Source of the DNA: an uncultured Gammaproteobacteria bacterium
Lineage (GTDB): Bacteria; Pseudomonadota; Gammaproteobacteria; Pseudomonadales; Pseudohongiellaceae
Assembly: GCA_913048385.1 (NCBI GenBank)
Contig: CAJWVZ010000021.1
Span: 1-37,934, forward strand
Reading direction: 5' to 3'
DNA length: 37,934 nucleotides
Below are positions 7,615-16,519 of this stretch, in pieces (position 1 is the first letter of the stretch; the number at the start of each line of letters is the position of its first letter). The position numbers and the translations under genes were made by a program. Below the pieces are notes generated by a model, which saw nothing but the letters and a program-made list of their open reading frames with translations, did not search any database and was not told the origin of the DNA.

Positions 7615-9141
7615 ATGCTTCAATATAGATTCATTGATTCAGTAAAAAAAGAGGGCGCGAAGATCGCGTTTATCGATCGCACGACGGAGCGTGAAATCAG
7701 TTTCAATCAAGCCTTGATAGCTGGATTGATCTTAGCCAAACGATTTAAGAAGTTAGAACGTGGACGCATTGGTATCATGCTTCCCACATCTGGAGGTGCT
7801 GGTTTAGCCGTACTTGGAAGTGTGATGGCAAACCTCACGCCGGTCATGATTAATTACTCTACCGGCGCAAAGCAAAACTGTCAGTACGCACAACAAGAAT
7901 GCGACTTTAAAACGATTATCACAACGCGCGCGCTTCTCGCTAAAGTTGACTGCCCACTGCTCCCTGAAATGCTTTTAATTGAGGATATTCTGGCCTCGTT
8001 AAGTTCCTTAGAAAAAATATGGGCCGCCATAAAATCCAAATTGCCTACGGTGTTGCTTAAAAGGATCTCAGGGAAGAATCATCTCGAAGCCCCTGCGGTA
8101 ATTTTGTTCACAAGCGGGAGTGAAAAAGATCCAAAGGCAGTGCAGCTGACCCACGCCAACCTCCTCTCTAACATCGACGCCTTTTGTGAACATATGGAAA
8201 TATATGGAATGGACCGTCTCCTTGCTGTCCTTCCTTATTTTCACGTTTTCGGACTAACGGTAAACTTATGGACCCCTCTTTGCCTTGGCATGACATCAAT
8301 TACGTATGCTAATCCACTTGAATTTAAATCTGTTGTGAAGATAATCCGTGAATATAAGCCCGAATTTTTAATCGGTACTCCTTTCTTCTTAGAAGGATAC
8401 CTAAAACAATCTAATTTCGGCGATTTTACCAGCATAAAATTAGCGGTCTCGGGTGCCGACAAGTGTCCCGATTCACTCCGCGATTTATTTCGCTCAAAGC
8501 ACAATCTAGAAATATTTGAGGGATACGGTACTACCGAGACCTCTCCCGTAATTTCTGTCAATCCCAGACAAAACAACCGGCCTGGAAGCATCGGAACGCC
8601 AATTCCGGGCACGAAAGTAAAAATCATCAATTACGAGACTGGCGCAATTTGTGACACAGGGCTAACTGGTCAAATCCTAGTGCAAGGTCCTGGAGTTATG
8701 AACGGATACCTCAACAATCTTGAGGAAACTGCCATGCGCTTAAAAGGTGGTTGGTACGATACAGGCGACCTCGGCCTCATCGATGACGAGGGCTATATTT
8801 GGCACAAAGGGCGACTCAAAAGATTCGTTAAGATCGCAGGCGAAATGATTTCTCTGGTAGCTATCGAGGAGGCTCTCGATCGAGTTACCGAGCCCGACAT
8901 CGAGTGCTGCGCAATCGAATTACCTGACGCAAAACGTGGAGCAAAAATCGTTGCAGTTACCAGTCAAGTCGTCGACCCTGCCATAATCGCGAAAAAACTC
9001 GCCAACGAACTCCCCAATATCGCTCTGCCAAAAAAATACATTACAGTCTTAACATTTCCGCGAATGGGAAGTGGCAAAACCGACTTTCGTGGGCTCACAG
9101 AACAAATATTACACATGGAAAAAAATGAAAATTCAGGTTAA
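7615..9141 (+). CDS. AMP-forming acyl-ACP/acyl-CoA synthetase (Aas C-terminal-like)
   Basis: This 508-residue adenylate-forming enzyme activates an acyl carboxylate with ATP. The core P-loop is FTSGSEKDPKAV (about 165-176); the A5 motif is YGTTE (304-308), A7 is YDTGD (381-385), the hinge is GRLKRFVKIAGEMISL (399-414) and the catalytic lysine is K488 in GSGKTDF. The hinge and the GSGKTDF stretch resemble the acyl-ACP synthetase half of Aas, which reactivates fatty acids for lysophospholipid repair. There is no fused acyltransferase domain, so it is a stand-alone version. One oddity is that K171 and A175 replace the small residues normally found in the P-loop (TSGS-E-[SG]-x-P-K-G). It ends convergent with the opp operon, 14 bp apart. 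The acyl substrate is unknown; fatty acids are likely. Confidence 0.87.
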   Translation: MLQYRFIDSVKKEGAKIAFIDRTTEREISFNQALIAGLILAKRFKKLERGRIGIMLPTSGGAGLAVLGSVMANLTPVMINYSTGAKQNCQYAQQECDFKTIITTRALLAKVDCPLLPEMLLIEDILASLSSLEKIWAAIKSKLPTVLLKRISGKNHLEAPAVILFTSGSEKDPKAVQLTHANLLSNIDAFCEHMEIYGMDRLLAVLPYFHVFGLTVNLWTPLCLGMTSITYANPLEFKSVVKIIREYKPEFLIGTPFFLEGYLKQSNFGDFTSIKLAVSGADKCPDSLRDLFRSKHNLEIFEGYGTTETSPVISVNPRQNNRPGSIGTPIPGTKVKIINYETGAICDTGLTGQILVQGPGVMNGYLNNLEETAMRLKGGWYDTGDLGLIDDEGYIWHKGRLKRFVKIAGEMISLVAIEEALDRVTEPDIECCAIELPDAKRGAKIVAVTSQVVDPAIIAKKLANELPNIALPKKYITVLTFPRMGSGKTDFRGLTEQILHMEKNENSG

Positions 9142-9161
9142 AAAACTAAATACGTTTAACC
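9136..9161. terminator. Inverted repeat spanning two convergent stop codons
   Basis: GGTTAAA (9136-9142) and TTTAACC (9155-9161) form a 7-bp stem with a 12-nt loop. Each arm contains the Gly-stop codons of one gene: the acyl synthetase on plus and oppF on minus. It is AT-rich and could serve as a weak bidirectional terminator. Only the repeat itself is seen; its function is a guess. Confidence 0.3.
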
Positions 9162-10124
9162 GTACAGATGACAAGCAACCTCGCGTTCTGGATCATTTAT
9201 AGCGATCAGTTTCGGCGTGTCCTTTCTGCATATGTCCATCACCTTTGGACACCGATTAGCAAAACGACAACCCGCGGGAACATTAACTGGTGACGGAATC
9301 TCTCCCTGTATAGACGTCGACAAACGCTCTCGCTCTGCGGTGGGATCTGGCTCAGGGTTGGACCCGACAAGCACTTCGGTATATGGATGCATGGGGCTAA
9401 AGTATAGATCGTCAGCTGCACCGACCTCCATCAGAGATCCCAAATACATCACTGCCATCCGATCACTGACATACCGAACCATCGACAAATCGTGCGCAAT
9501 AAAAAGAAGAGTTAAACCCATCGACTGCTTCAACTCACCCATCAAATTAACTACCTGTGCTTGCACTGAGACATCTAATGCCGAAATTGGCTCATCGCAC
9601 ACCACAAACTCAGGTTCCAGAATCAATGCCCGCGCGATTCCAATCCTCTGCCTTTGACCTCCAGAAAACTCATGCGGATACCGCGACATATGATCTGCTT
9701 GCAACCCAACACGCTCTAGCCATACCGCAACTCGATCTTTCACCTCGGATAATTTAAAGGTCTTGTTCAACCGAATTCCCTCTCCAATAATTTCGCCAAC
9801 AGTCATTCGAGGGTTTAACGAAGAATATGGATCCTGAAAAATCATCTGCATTCTTGAAGCAAATTGTCGATAATCAGAAGTCTTATATTTCTTTGGCAAT
9901 GCCTCCCCACGATAAAAAATTTCCCCAGCAGTCTTCGAGTGCAACCCAAGAATTGTTTTACCAAAAGTAGATTTTCCAGACCCGCTCTCACCGACTAAAC
10001 CAACAATTTCTTTTTGGAATATCGACAACGATACGTCATCAACGGCGTGAATATATTGACCACTGCCCATAGCGAAATATTTTTTTAAATTTTTAATTTC
10101 CAACAAAACATCTGTCGCAGTCAT
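9156..10124 (-). CDS. oppF: Oligopeptide ABC transporter ATP-binding protein OppF
   Basis: This is a 322-residue ABC ATPase of the Opp/Dpp class. Walker A is GESGSGKST (about 43-51), the Q-loop is MIFQDPYSSLNPRMTVGEI, the ABC signature is FSGGQRQRIGIARAL, Walker B is FVVCDEPISALDV, and the H-loop is IAHDLSMVRY. The C-terminal oligo_HPY region has the cysteine cluster CRFANRCPKVMDIC typical of OppD/OppF. It forms a heterodimer with OppD on the cytoplasmic face of the importer. It is the last gene of the operon, overlapping oppD by 4 nt. Confidence 0.92.
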   Translation of the reverse strand: MTATDVLLEIKNLKKYFAMGSGQYIHAVDDVSLSIFQKEIVGLVGESGSGKSTFGKTILGLHSKTAGEIFYRGEALPKKYKTSDYRQFASRMQMIFQDPYSSLNPRMTVGEIIGEGIRLNKTFKLSEVKDRVAVWLERVGLQADHMSRYPHEFSGGQRQRIGIARALILEPEFVVCDEPISALDVSVQAQVVNLMGELKQSMGLTLLFIAHDLSMVRYVSDRMAVMYLGSLMEVGAADDLYFSPMHPYTEVLVGSNPEPDPTAERERLSTSIQGEIPSPVNVPAGCRFANRCPKVMDICRKDTPKLIAINDPEREVACHLYG

Positions 10125-11137
10125 AACCTTTCCTCATTGAAGAAAAGACTTTCAGGATGAGGAGCGCCATCTTGTTGCAGCCAACAGCTACTGGTATGGC
10201 CTCTATTCAATGCCTTGGTGGGAGGAGCTTCAGTCGCGCAAATTTCCATAGCCTCAGGACAACGAGAACAATAACCGCACCCGGCTGGAGGAGAAAATAA
10301 GTCCGGAGGACTTCCCTCGATCGGACTTAAAACATGGTTTCTCGAGGGGTCATTTACCGGCATCGCGGCACGTAATCCGACCGTGTAAGGGTGAGCTGAT
10401 CGATAAAAAATATCATCCACTTTACCAAACTCTACGACCTTCCCCGCGTACATCACCGCAACCTCGTCTGCGACGCGGGCAACAACACCAAGATCATGGG
10501 TTATCAAAATAATAGCCATGCCGATCTCTTGCTGGATATCCTGCAGTAAATCCAAAATTTGAGCTTGAATAGTCACATCCAGAGCCGTTGTAGGTTCATC
10601 AGCAATTAGAATCGAGGGTTTACAAGCTATGGCCATGGCAATCATGGCTCTTTGAAGCATCCCACCAGAGAATTCAAATGGGTATTGCTTTGCTCGTTTT
10701 TGTGCCTCAGGGATTTTTGTGAGCTCGAGTAATTTGACGGCCTCGGTAAATGCTTCTCGGCGACTAAATCCACGATGCACCTGAAGTGGCTCAGCAATCT
10801 GATCGCCAATTGTCATCGTTGGGTTCAACGATGTCATAGGGTCCTGAAAAATCATTCCAATTTCAGCTCCCCTCACCTCCTTTCCTTGAACCCGTCGTTG
10901 ACCAAGAATTTCTTCTCCACGTAACCGGGCCGAACCAGAAACAAGCCGACCTGGCGGCATCGGTGTCAACCCCATCATGCTCTGCACAGTAACCGATTTA
11001 CCACAACCCGATTCGCCCACTATTGCAAGTGTCTTACCCGCCTCCAACTCAAAGTCCACGCCACGAACCGCACAAACTATCCCGCCATAAGTCGAGAACT
11101 CAACCGCTAAATTAGTAACCTTTAATAACGGTGTCAT
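10121..11137 (-). CDS. oppD: Oligopeptide ABC transporter ATP-binding protein OppD
   Basis: This is a 338-residue ABC ATPase. Walker A is GESGCGKSV, the Q-loop is MIFQDPMTSLNPTMTIGDQIAE, the signature is FSGGMLQRAMIAMAIA, Walker B is ILIADEPTTALDVTIQAQ, and the switch histidine lies in ILITHDLGVVARVADE. The C-terminal cysteine cluster CGYCSRCPEAMEIC is the OppD-type motif. It pairs with OppF to power import. Its start overlaps the oppC stop by one base (TAATG), so translation is probably coupled. Confidence 0.93.
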   Translation of the reverse strand: MTPLLKVTNLAVEFSTYGGIVCAVRGVDFELEAGKTLAIVGESGCGKSVTVQSMMGLTPMPPGRLVSGSARLRGEEILGQRRVQGKEVRGAEIGMIFQDPMTSLNPTMTIGDQIAEPLQVHRGFSRREAFTEAVKLLELTKIPEAQKRAKQYPFEFSGGMLQRAMIAMAIACKPSILIADEPTTALDVTIQAQILDLLQDIQQEIGMAIILITHDLGVVARVADEVAVMYAGKVVEFGKVDDIFYRSAHPYTVGLRAAMPVNDPSRNHVLSPIEGSPPDLFSPPAGCGYCSRCPEAMEICATEAPPTKALNRGHTSSCWLQQDGAPHPESLFFNEERL

Positions 11138-12513
11138 TACTCTTGGTTCCTCATACGAGCGTCAAGCGCATCGCGCAAGCCGTCGCCCAGAAGGTTAAAC
11201 GCCAATACAGTCACGCTAATCAACACAGCGGGGAAAATTAACTCGTGAGGGGTTGTCAGCATGGTTTTAATCCCCTCGTTAGACATTGACCCCCACGAGG
11301 GGGTTGGTGGAGCGACGCCCATGCCAATAAATGACAAGAATGCCTCAGTAAAAATTGCACTCGGGATAGCAAAAGTGAGCGTTACTAAGACAACACCAAG
11401 GGTATTTGGAAGCATGTGTCTTAAAATTAAATAGAGCGTTTTCCCACCAAGCAATTGCGAAGCACTAATATAGCCTTGCTCTCGAATTTGTAAAATCTGA
11501 CCACGAACGAGTCTCGCTGTTGCTGGCCACATCAGGACAACAAGCGCAACAAGCATAGGCCCTATGCCGCTTTCACCCGGCCCTATACCAAAAGCTATCT
11601 TAAAAAGGATCATGAACAATAAGAAGGGTAACGCAACTATAAAATCGGCGAACCGCATCATTACCTGATCTGTTTTCCCGCCGAGGAACCCGGCCGTAGC
11701 ACCAAATAAAATTCCAAAAGTCACAAAGAACAGAGGCGCACCAATACCAATAAAGAGGGAAACTCTTGCGCCAGCCATGAGCCTCGCAAGCATATCTCTG
11801 CCAAGATAGTCAGTGCCAAGCGGGTGGAATGCCAGATCTATAAAATCACCCACCCCTAATTCTTCGGTTAACCCGATTAGTCCTTTTTGATTTGCCTCTC
11901 GAACAGTCGTTACTCTTTTAACTTCCACTGCTAAGGTTTCAGTTAAGTCCAATAACTGCTCTTTGCCTTTCATTGGAACAACAGTAAAGTAGTAGATACC
12001 TTCTTTCAGATCTAACCGATCTTCAAAATTCACAATGCGGCTATCAAAAAATTCCGCTCTGGGAATTCCATAAGCACGTTCTTGACCTATAGGATAAATA
12101 TTACGGTAAACACGATATCCAGTCACGGTATCCGTCGGATCCCAGCCCAACCTGATCGATTGCGTTGTTGCCTCGCCAATAAGTCGTAGACCCTGACCAG
12201 AACCCACTTCTAAATCAGACGCCGAGCCAGTCCACGGGCTATATTCTGGAACGATAAGTGCTCTGCGATCTTCTCCTGGGGGGCGACTGATTTGATCAAG
12301 ATCTTGAGCAGCCGGATCGATGTTCCAGAGTAACGGCCCGAACAGCGTAAAAATTAGGAGCCCGATTAATAGATAGAGCGAAATCAACGCGCGCGTGTTG
12401 GCCTTTAACCTAATCCAAGCGTCTTGCCAATAAGAAAGTGACGGCCTTGACTGAGACTGAGATATTTCAGTTCGTCTTAGTGGACTGAAATCATAGGCGT
12501 GTCCGTTCGGCAT
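11137..12513 (-). CDS. oppC: OppC-type permease with fibronectin-III-like periplasmic insert
   Basis: This is a 458-residue permease, about 150 longer than usual OppC. It has TM1 at about 42-64, then a long extracytoplasmic stretch to about 225, then the standard FHPLGTDYLGRDMLARLMAGAR motif that precedes the remaining five helices and the EAA loop (ASQLLGGKTLYLILRHMLPN). Within the long loop, residues about 105-200 have the strand pattern of a fibronectin type III domain: SIRLGWDP, VTGYRVYR, NFEDRLDLKEGIYYFTVVPM, LAVEVKRV. A loop of this size and type is not part of the ordinary OppC fold. The neighbours oppB and oppD are normal, so this is not a frameshift or fusion of two genes; the frame is continuous. 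The insert may contact the membrane-anchored OppA or the peptidoglycan. Confidence 0.9.
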   Translation of the reverse strand: MPNGHAYDFSPLRRTEISQSQSRPSLSYWQDAWIRLKANTRALISLYLLIGLLIFTLFGPLLWNIDPAAQDLDQISRPPGEDRRALIVPEYSPWTGSASDLEVGSGQGLRLIGEATTQSIRLGWDPTDTVTGYRVYRNIYPIGQERAYGIPRAEFFDSRIVNFEDRLDLKEGIYYFTVVPMKGKEQLLDLTETLAVEVKRVTTVREANQKGLIGLTEELGVGDFIDLAFHPLGTDYLGRDMLARLMAGARVSLFIGIGAPLFFVTFGILFGATAGFLGGKTDQVMMRFADFIVALPFLLFMILFKIAFGIGPGESGIGPMLVALVVLMWPATARLVRGQILQIREQGYISASQLLGGKTLYLILRHMLPNTLGVVLVTLTFAIPSAIFTEAFLSFIGMGVAPPTPSWGSMSNEGIKTMLTTPHELIFPAVLISVTVLAFNLLGDGLRDALDARMRNQE

Positions 12514-13451
12514 TAACTCATCCTCACACGCGGATCAATTAATCCATACAATACGTCAACAAAAATCACCATAAAAACTAGGAATGCGCCGTAGAATACC
12601 GTGGTTCCCATGATTACAGTGTAATCAAGCTGCTGCACGGCTTGAACAAAGTATCTCCCAAGGCCCGGAATGGCAAAAACCAACTCCACGACGAAACCTC
12701 CTGTCGTTATAGCTGCGATTGCAGGCCCCAACACCGTTATAACGGGCAGAATTGCATTACGTAGCTGATGCTTTGCAAAAATCCGCGCCGGAGGCAGTCC
12801 CTTAGCTTTGGCTGTTCGAACATAATCTGAACTCACGATTTCAAGCATTGACGAACGCATTAATCGTGTTAAGTACGCCATCGTACCCAGGCCGAGAACC
12901 ATCGAAGGTACAAGCATGTGACCAAGCGTGCCCCATCCCGCAACTGGAAAAAGCGTTATTCCAAGCGCACTGTTCATATTTACAATCACCAGCTGACCTA
13001 ATGCCGCAATAACAAAACTTGGGACGGATATACCGAGTATCACAAAAAACATAATCAAGTAATCCGGAATCCGATTACGATACAAAGCCGTCAATGCGCC
13101 CCACAAAATACCGCCGACCGCGGCGAAAAGAACAGCAAGCACACCTAAAATCGCCGAAACGGGAAAGTGTTCTCGAATAATGTCATTCACCTGTCTGTTT
13201 TCCTGAGTGAACGATATGCCAAAATCACCGCGAGTTAGATTACTTAAGTATATTAAATATTGAGTCCCAAGCGGCTTATCAAGCCCATACTTCGCCTCAA
13301 CATTAGCCCGAATGGCCTCGGTCATCGCTCGTTCATTTAACAGAGGGTCACCGGGCACATTATGCATCGCAAAAAAAGTTGCTGTCGCAATAAACCAGAC
13401 GGTAAAAACGCCTTGGATCAAACGCTTTGTGATGAAAGCAGCAATTGCCAT
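12513..13451 (-). CDS. oppB: Oligopeptide ABC transporter permease OppB
   Basis: This is a 312-residue permease of normal OppB/DppB length. It has an N-terminal helix (ITKRLIQGVFTVWFIATATFFAMH) and the periplasmic segment VPGDPL ... YGLDKPLGTQYLIYL ... GDFGISF typical of the family. Five further helices follow, with the EAA motif DYVRTAKAKGLPPARIFAKHQLRNAILPV and a closing YGLIDPRVRMS. It forms the translocation pore with OppC. Its stop overlaps the oppC start by one base and it lies 3 nt after oppA, so it is one operon. Confidence 0.94.
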   Translation of the reverse strand: MAIAAFITKRLIQGVFTVWFIATATFFAMHNVPGDPLLNERAMTEAIRANVEAKYGLDKPLGTQYLIYLSNLTRGDFGISFTQENRQVNDIIREHFPVSAILGVLAVLFAAVGGILWGALTALYRNRIPDYLIMFFVILGISVPSFVIAALGQLVIVNMNSALGITLFPVAGWGTLGHMLVPSMVLGLGTMAYLTRLMRSSMLEIVSSDYVRTAKAKGLPPARIFAKHQLRNAILPVITVLGPAIAAITTGGFVVELVFAIPGLGRYFVQAVQQLDYTVIMGTTVFYGAFLVFMVIFVDVLYGLIDPRVRMS

Positions 13452-13454
13452 AAA

Positions 13455-15161
13455 TTAAGGTTTCCGCAATGGGGTAAGTTGGACATAATTATAGTCAACT
13501 TCCGGCCCCACCGAACGACGTCTAAATCCAACAAGCTGCGGATCCACTACAAACGCAACCCCTCTCTCATACATAGGGATAATTACCACATCATCGTGCA
13601 CCAATCGCTGAATTTCTCCAAAAGCAGCCGCGCGCTTGACCGGATCCAATTCTGCTTGAGCGATCCGGACTTGAGCATCCATTTCACTACTTGAATAGCG
13701 TCCGCGATTATTTAAATTCCAAGAAGAAAATAAATCACCGAAAGTAAGTGCATCATCATAATCGGGACCCCACCCCGCCATGACAATGTCGAAATCTCCT
13801 GACGTCATTTTTGCTAATCGCTGCTTGAAAATTTGGGCATCTATTCTTATTTCCAAGCCAAGGTTTCGCTTGTAAAGCTCTTGATAATACTCTGCAGTAA
13901 GCAACCCCATAGACGAATCACCGGTAAGAATTACAATAGGGGGAAATTCAGTCAACCCTAGCTCGTCTCGCGCAAGCTCGAGATGCTCGCGGGCCAGAGC
14001 GATATCAGTCTCAGATCGATGCGGCGGATATTCGTTATGAAGGAAGTCTTCCGCTCCACGCACCCAACTAGGAAAAAGGCTATCTGCGGGCACATATGCA
14101 GCTTCTTTCAAAACTTTGTATACCAATTCAGCAGGATCTTGCGCGAGTTGTAGAGCCCTTCTAAAATTGCGGTTGTTAGTCAATCGTCCATCACGATGAT
14201 TGAATTCCATAAAAAAGACTGTTCCATCCATTAAACGATCTATCTGCCATCGTCTCTCCATAGCCTCTGGGAGCATGGATGCCGAAAGTGCCGTATCGGT
14301 AATTTGTCCATCTTTAAAAAGATTTAGCTTTGCGTTAACGTCTGTCGTTATGTATGCGACATTAATCTCGTCAAGGAACCCTTTATTGTCATTCCAATAA
14401 TAAGGATTTTTAGACCATCTCATTGACGCGCCCAAAACCCATTCATCAACGGTGTATGGCCCGTTGTATAACATCGTATCTGCGCTCGATGCGTAGCGAC
14501 CATCTGTTGAGTTAACAAAGTCCTCCCTCGCAGGAAAGTAGGTGACAAAGGCAACCAACTTTTCAAAGTAAGGGGTTGGGCGCTCGAACTCTACTCTTAA
14601 CTCTCTGTCTGAGACAGCGGTTACGCCAAGTGAGGAAACCGGCATCTGTCCCTCAGTAATAGCTTCAGCATTTCTAACCGGAAAAAGGAGGAAGGCATAC
14701 TCTGAGGCCGTTTTGGGATCTACTACGCGTTTCCACGCAAATTCAAAATCATGCGCTGTGACTGATTTACCGTCACTCCACATAGCATCATCTCGTAACC
14801 AAAATATTGCCCCATCTTCGCGAATTTCCCACCGCTCTGCCACACCAGGTGCTAAATTGTTGTCTTCATCATTGGAAATTAGCCCCTCAAGGACATGAGC
14901 CAAAACCAGAAAACTGGACGCATCTGTGGCTCTCATCGAATCGAGTTGCGGAGGGTCGTAAGCAACACTTATCGTTATACTATTGTTTTCAAAATCTACC
15001 GCTTTTCCGGAGGCGCCACCACCCGTTAACTTTACAACAAAAGAGAGGCCATAAATCACGATGCCAAGCAGCAGAATTGCAAAAACAGCATAGAACGCCA
15101 GCTGACGACCTGCTTCACTGGCATAACTGTCATCGGTCGATATTTGATCACTTTCAGCCAA
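13455..15161 (-). CDS. oppA: Membrane-anchored oligopeptide-binding protein OppA-like
   Basis: This is a class C solute-binding protein (SBP_bac_5) whose mature region follows E. coli OppA closely: LEGLISNDEDNNLAPGVAERW, MWSDGKSVTAHDFEFAWKRVVDPKTASEYA, LYNGPYTVDEW, FDIVMAGWGPDYDDALTF. Instead of a cleavable signal peptide it has about 20 polar cytoplasmic residues, one transmembrane helix (AFYAVFAILLLGIVIYGLS) and a Gly-rich linker, so it is probably tethered to the inner membrane. I place the start at TTG 15161 because AAAGGAG (15170-15176) sits 8 nt before it. A longer reading from GTG 15221 has no ribosome-binding site and adds 20 residues. First gene of the opp operon, divergent from xseB. 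Confidence 0.9.
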   Translation of the reverse strand: MAESDQISTDDSYASEAGRQLAFYAVFAILLLGIVIYGLSFVVKLTGGGASGKAVDFENNSITISVAYDPPQLDSMRATDASSFLVLAHVLEGLISNDEDNNLAPGVAERWEIREDGAIFWLRDDAMWSDGKSVTAHDFEFAWKRVVDPKTASEYAFLLFPVRNAEAITEGQMPVSSLGVTAVSDRELRVEFERPTPYFEKLVAFVTYFPAREDFVNSTDGRYASSADTMLYNGPYTVDEWVLGASMRWSKNPYYWNDNKGFLDEINVAYITTDVNAKLNLFKDGQITDTALSASMLPEAMERRWQIDRLMDGTVFFMEFNHRDGRLTNNRNFRRALQLAQDPAELVYKVLKEAAYVPADSLFPSWVRGAEDFLHNEYPPHRSETDIALAREHLELARDELGLTEFPPIVILTGDSSMGLLTAEYYQELYKRNLGLEIRIDAQIFKQRLAKMTSGDFDIVMAGWGPDYDDALTFGDLFSSWNLNNRGRYSSSEMDAQVRIAQAELDPVKRAAAFGEIQRLVHDDVVIIPMYERGVAFVVDPQLVGFRRRSVGPEVDYNYVQLTPLRKP

Positions 15162-15279
15162 GCGTTCAGCTCCTTTTCTTGATGTGTAAGTTGATTGTGT
15201 CAAAATAAGAGTAGCATGCACTGCCAGAAGATGACGTATAATTTAAAACGAAAAGCTTAATCGTTTGCAAGGGAAAAAT

Positions 15280-15534
15280 ATGACAGAGATAAAAAAAGAT
15301 AAAGCGGCTTCACACGAATCAGATTTTGACTTCGAGCAAGCCATTGAAGAACTCGAAAATCTTGTGTCTACAATGGAGGACGGTGAGCTTAGCTTGGAAA
15401 ACTCTCTTAAATCTTTCGAAGAGGGAATTAAGCTAACTCGAAAATGCCAAACAGCTTTAAGTGCCGCCGAACAGCGCGTACAGGTTTTAATCAACGAGCA
15501 AGGCGACACAGAAGAGCTTGATACGTCTACCTGA
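15280..15534 (+). CDS. xseB: Exodeoxyribonuclease VII small subunit XseB
   Basis: This 84-residue helical protein has the XseB core [38 protein letters not shown] and [12 protein letters not shown]. It is the small subunit that assembles on XseA to form ExoVII, a single-strand DNA exonuclease. Start ATG 15280 with AAGGGA at 15269-15274; an in-frame TTG at 15265 lies inside that ribosome-binding region and is not used. It heads the conserved xseB-ispA-dxs operon and lies 24 nt before ispA. Confidence 0.95.
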   Translation: MTEIKKDKAASHESDFDFEQAIEELENLVSTMEDGELSLENSLKSFEEGIKLTRKCQTALSAAEQRVQVLINEQGDTEELDTST

Positions 15535-15558
15535 AATAAAACGCAATTCAGTGAAATT

Positions 15559-16467
15559 ATGTCGATGAAATTTAATAAAGACTCAAGCCTCAGCCAATTT
15601 ATAAAAGATTCTCAAAAGAGAGTAAACGAAACATTAAGCCAAGCTATCGAAAATGTGGGTAGTAGTGAAACGCTGTCCAGGTCGATGCGTTATGCTTGTA
15701 TTGATGCTGGAAAACGCATCCGCCCCACTCTTACCTATGGCAGCGCATTATCGGTCGGCGGATCGTTCCCCAGTGCTGACATTCCGGCAGCGGCAGTTGA
15801 GCTGATCCATTGCTATTCACTGACTCATGACGACTTACCATCCATGGACGACGATGACCTGCGGCGCGGCAAGCCCTCTGTCCACAAAGCTTTTGACGAA
15901 GCCACCGCTATACTAGTCGGAGACGCGCTGCAATCTTTGGCCTTTGAATTGTTGAGTTCATCGAACAGTCTCATTAATCCTAAAACCCAGCTTAAAATGC
16001 TCCAAACCCTCGCTAAAGCTGCGGGATACAGGGGGATGGCGGCTGGCCAAGCAATTGACTTCAAAGCCAAAGGAAAAATCCTATCAGTTGTTGAGCTCGA
16101 GAAAATGCATAAACTGAAAACCGGAGCGCTGATCAAAGCCGCTGTTCGTCTTGGAGGGCTGAGCCACCCCGGGGTCAAAGAGACGGAATTAGATGCACTG
16201 GAGATGTACGCAACAAAAATTGGCCTCGCATTTCAAGTGCGTGATGATATCCTTGACGAAATAAGCGCTACCGACGTGCTCGGAAAACCGCAAGGCTCAG
16301 ACCAAGCTCATGGTAAGCCAACCTACCTATCCCGAGCTGGGCTTGAGGCGGCAAGAACCAAAACAAACATCCTTGCGAACGAAGCAATTTCCGCATTGGC
16401 AAATTTTTCTGCCTCTGCGGACCCTCTGAGAGAGCTAGCTGAATACGTAGTGCGTAGAGATCACTAA
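15559..16467 (+). CDS. ispA: Farnesyl diphosphate synthase
   Basis: This is a 302-residue short-chain trans-prenyltransferase. The first aspartate-rich motif is DDLPSMDDDDLRRG (D91, D92, D97, D98) and the second is DDILD (229-233). GKRIRPTL (51-58) binds the diphosphate of IPP and KTGALIKAA is the conserved Lys-Thr region. It condenses DMAPP/GPP with IPP to farnesyl diphosphate for quinones, undecaprenyl phosphate and carotenoids. Length matches IspA. Start at ATG 15559; ATG 15565 is an alternative, and the ribosome-binding site is weak for both. It lies between xseB and dxs, the classic proteobacterial arrangement. Confidence 0.95.
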   Translation: MSMKFNKDSSLSQFIKDSQKRVNETLSQAIENVGSSETLSRSMRYACIDAGKRIRPTLTYGSALSVGGSFPSADIPAAAVELIHCYSLTHDDLPSMDDDDLRRGKPSVHKAFDEATAILVGDALQSLAFELLSSSNSLINPKTQLKMLQTLAKAAGYRGMAAGQAIDFKAKGKILSVVELEKMHKLKTGALIKAAVRLGGLSHPGVKETELDALEMYATKIGLAFQVRDDILDEISATDVLGKPQGSDQAHGKPTYLSRAGLEAARTKTNILANEAISALANFSASADPLRELAEYVVRRDH

Positions 16468-16519
16468 ACAAAGCGACTGGAATGTAATCCCGTGGCCGTG
16501 GCAAAAATAAAGGCAGTAA

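Noticed and set aside
9217..9657. 146-residue plus-strand frame inside oppF
   Set aside because: Antisense shadow of the ABC ATPase; composition and lack of motifs argue against a gene.
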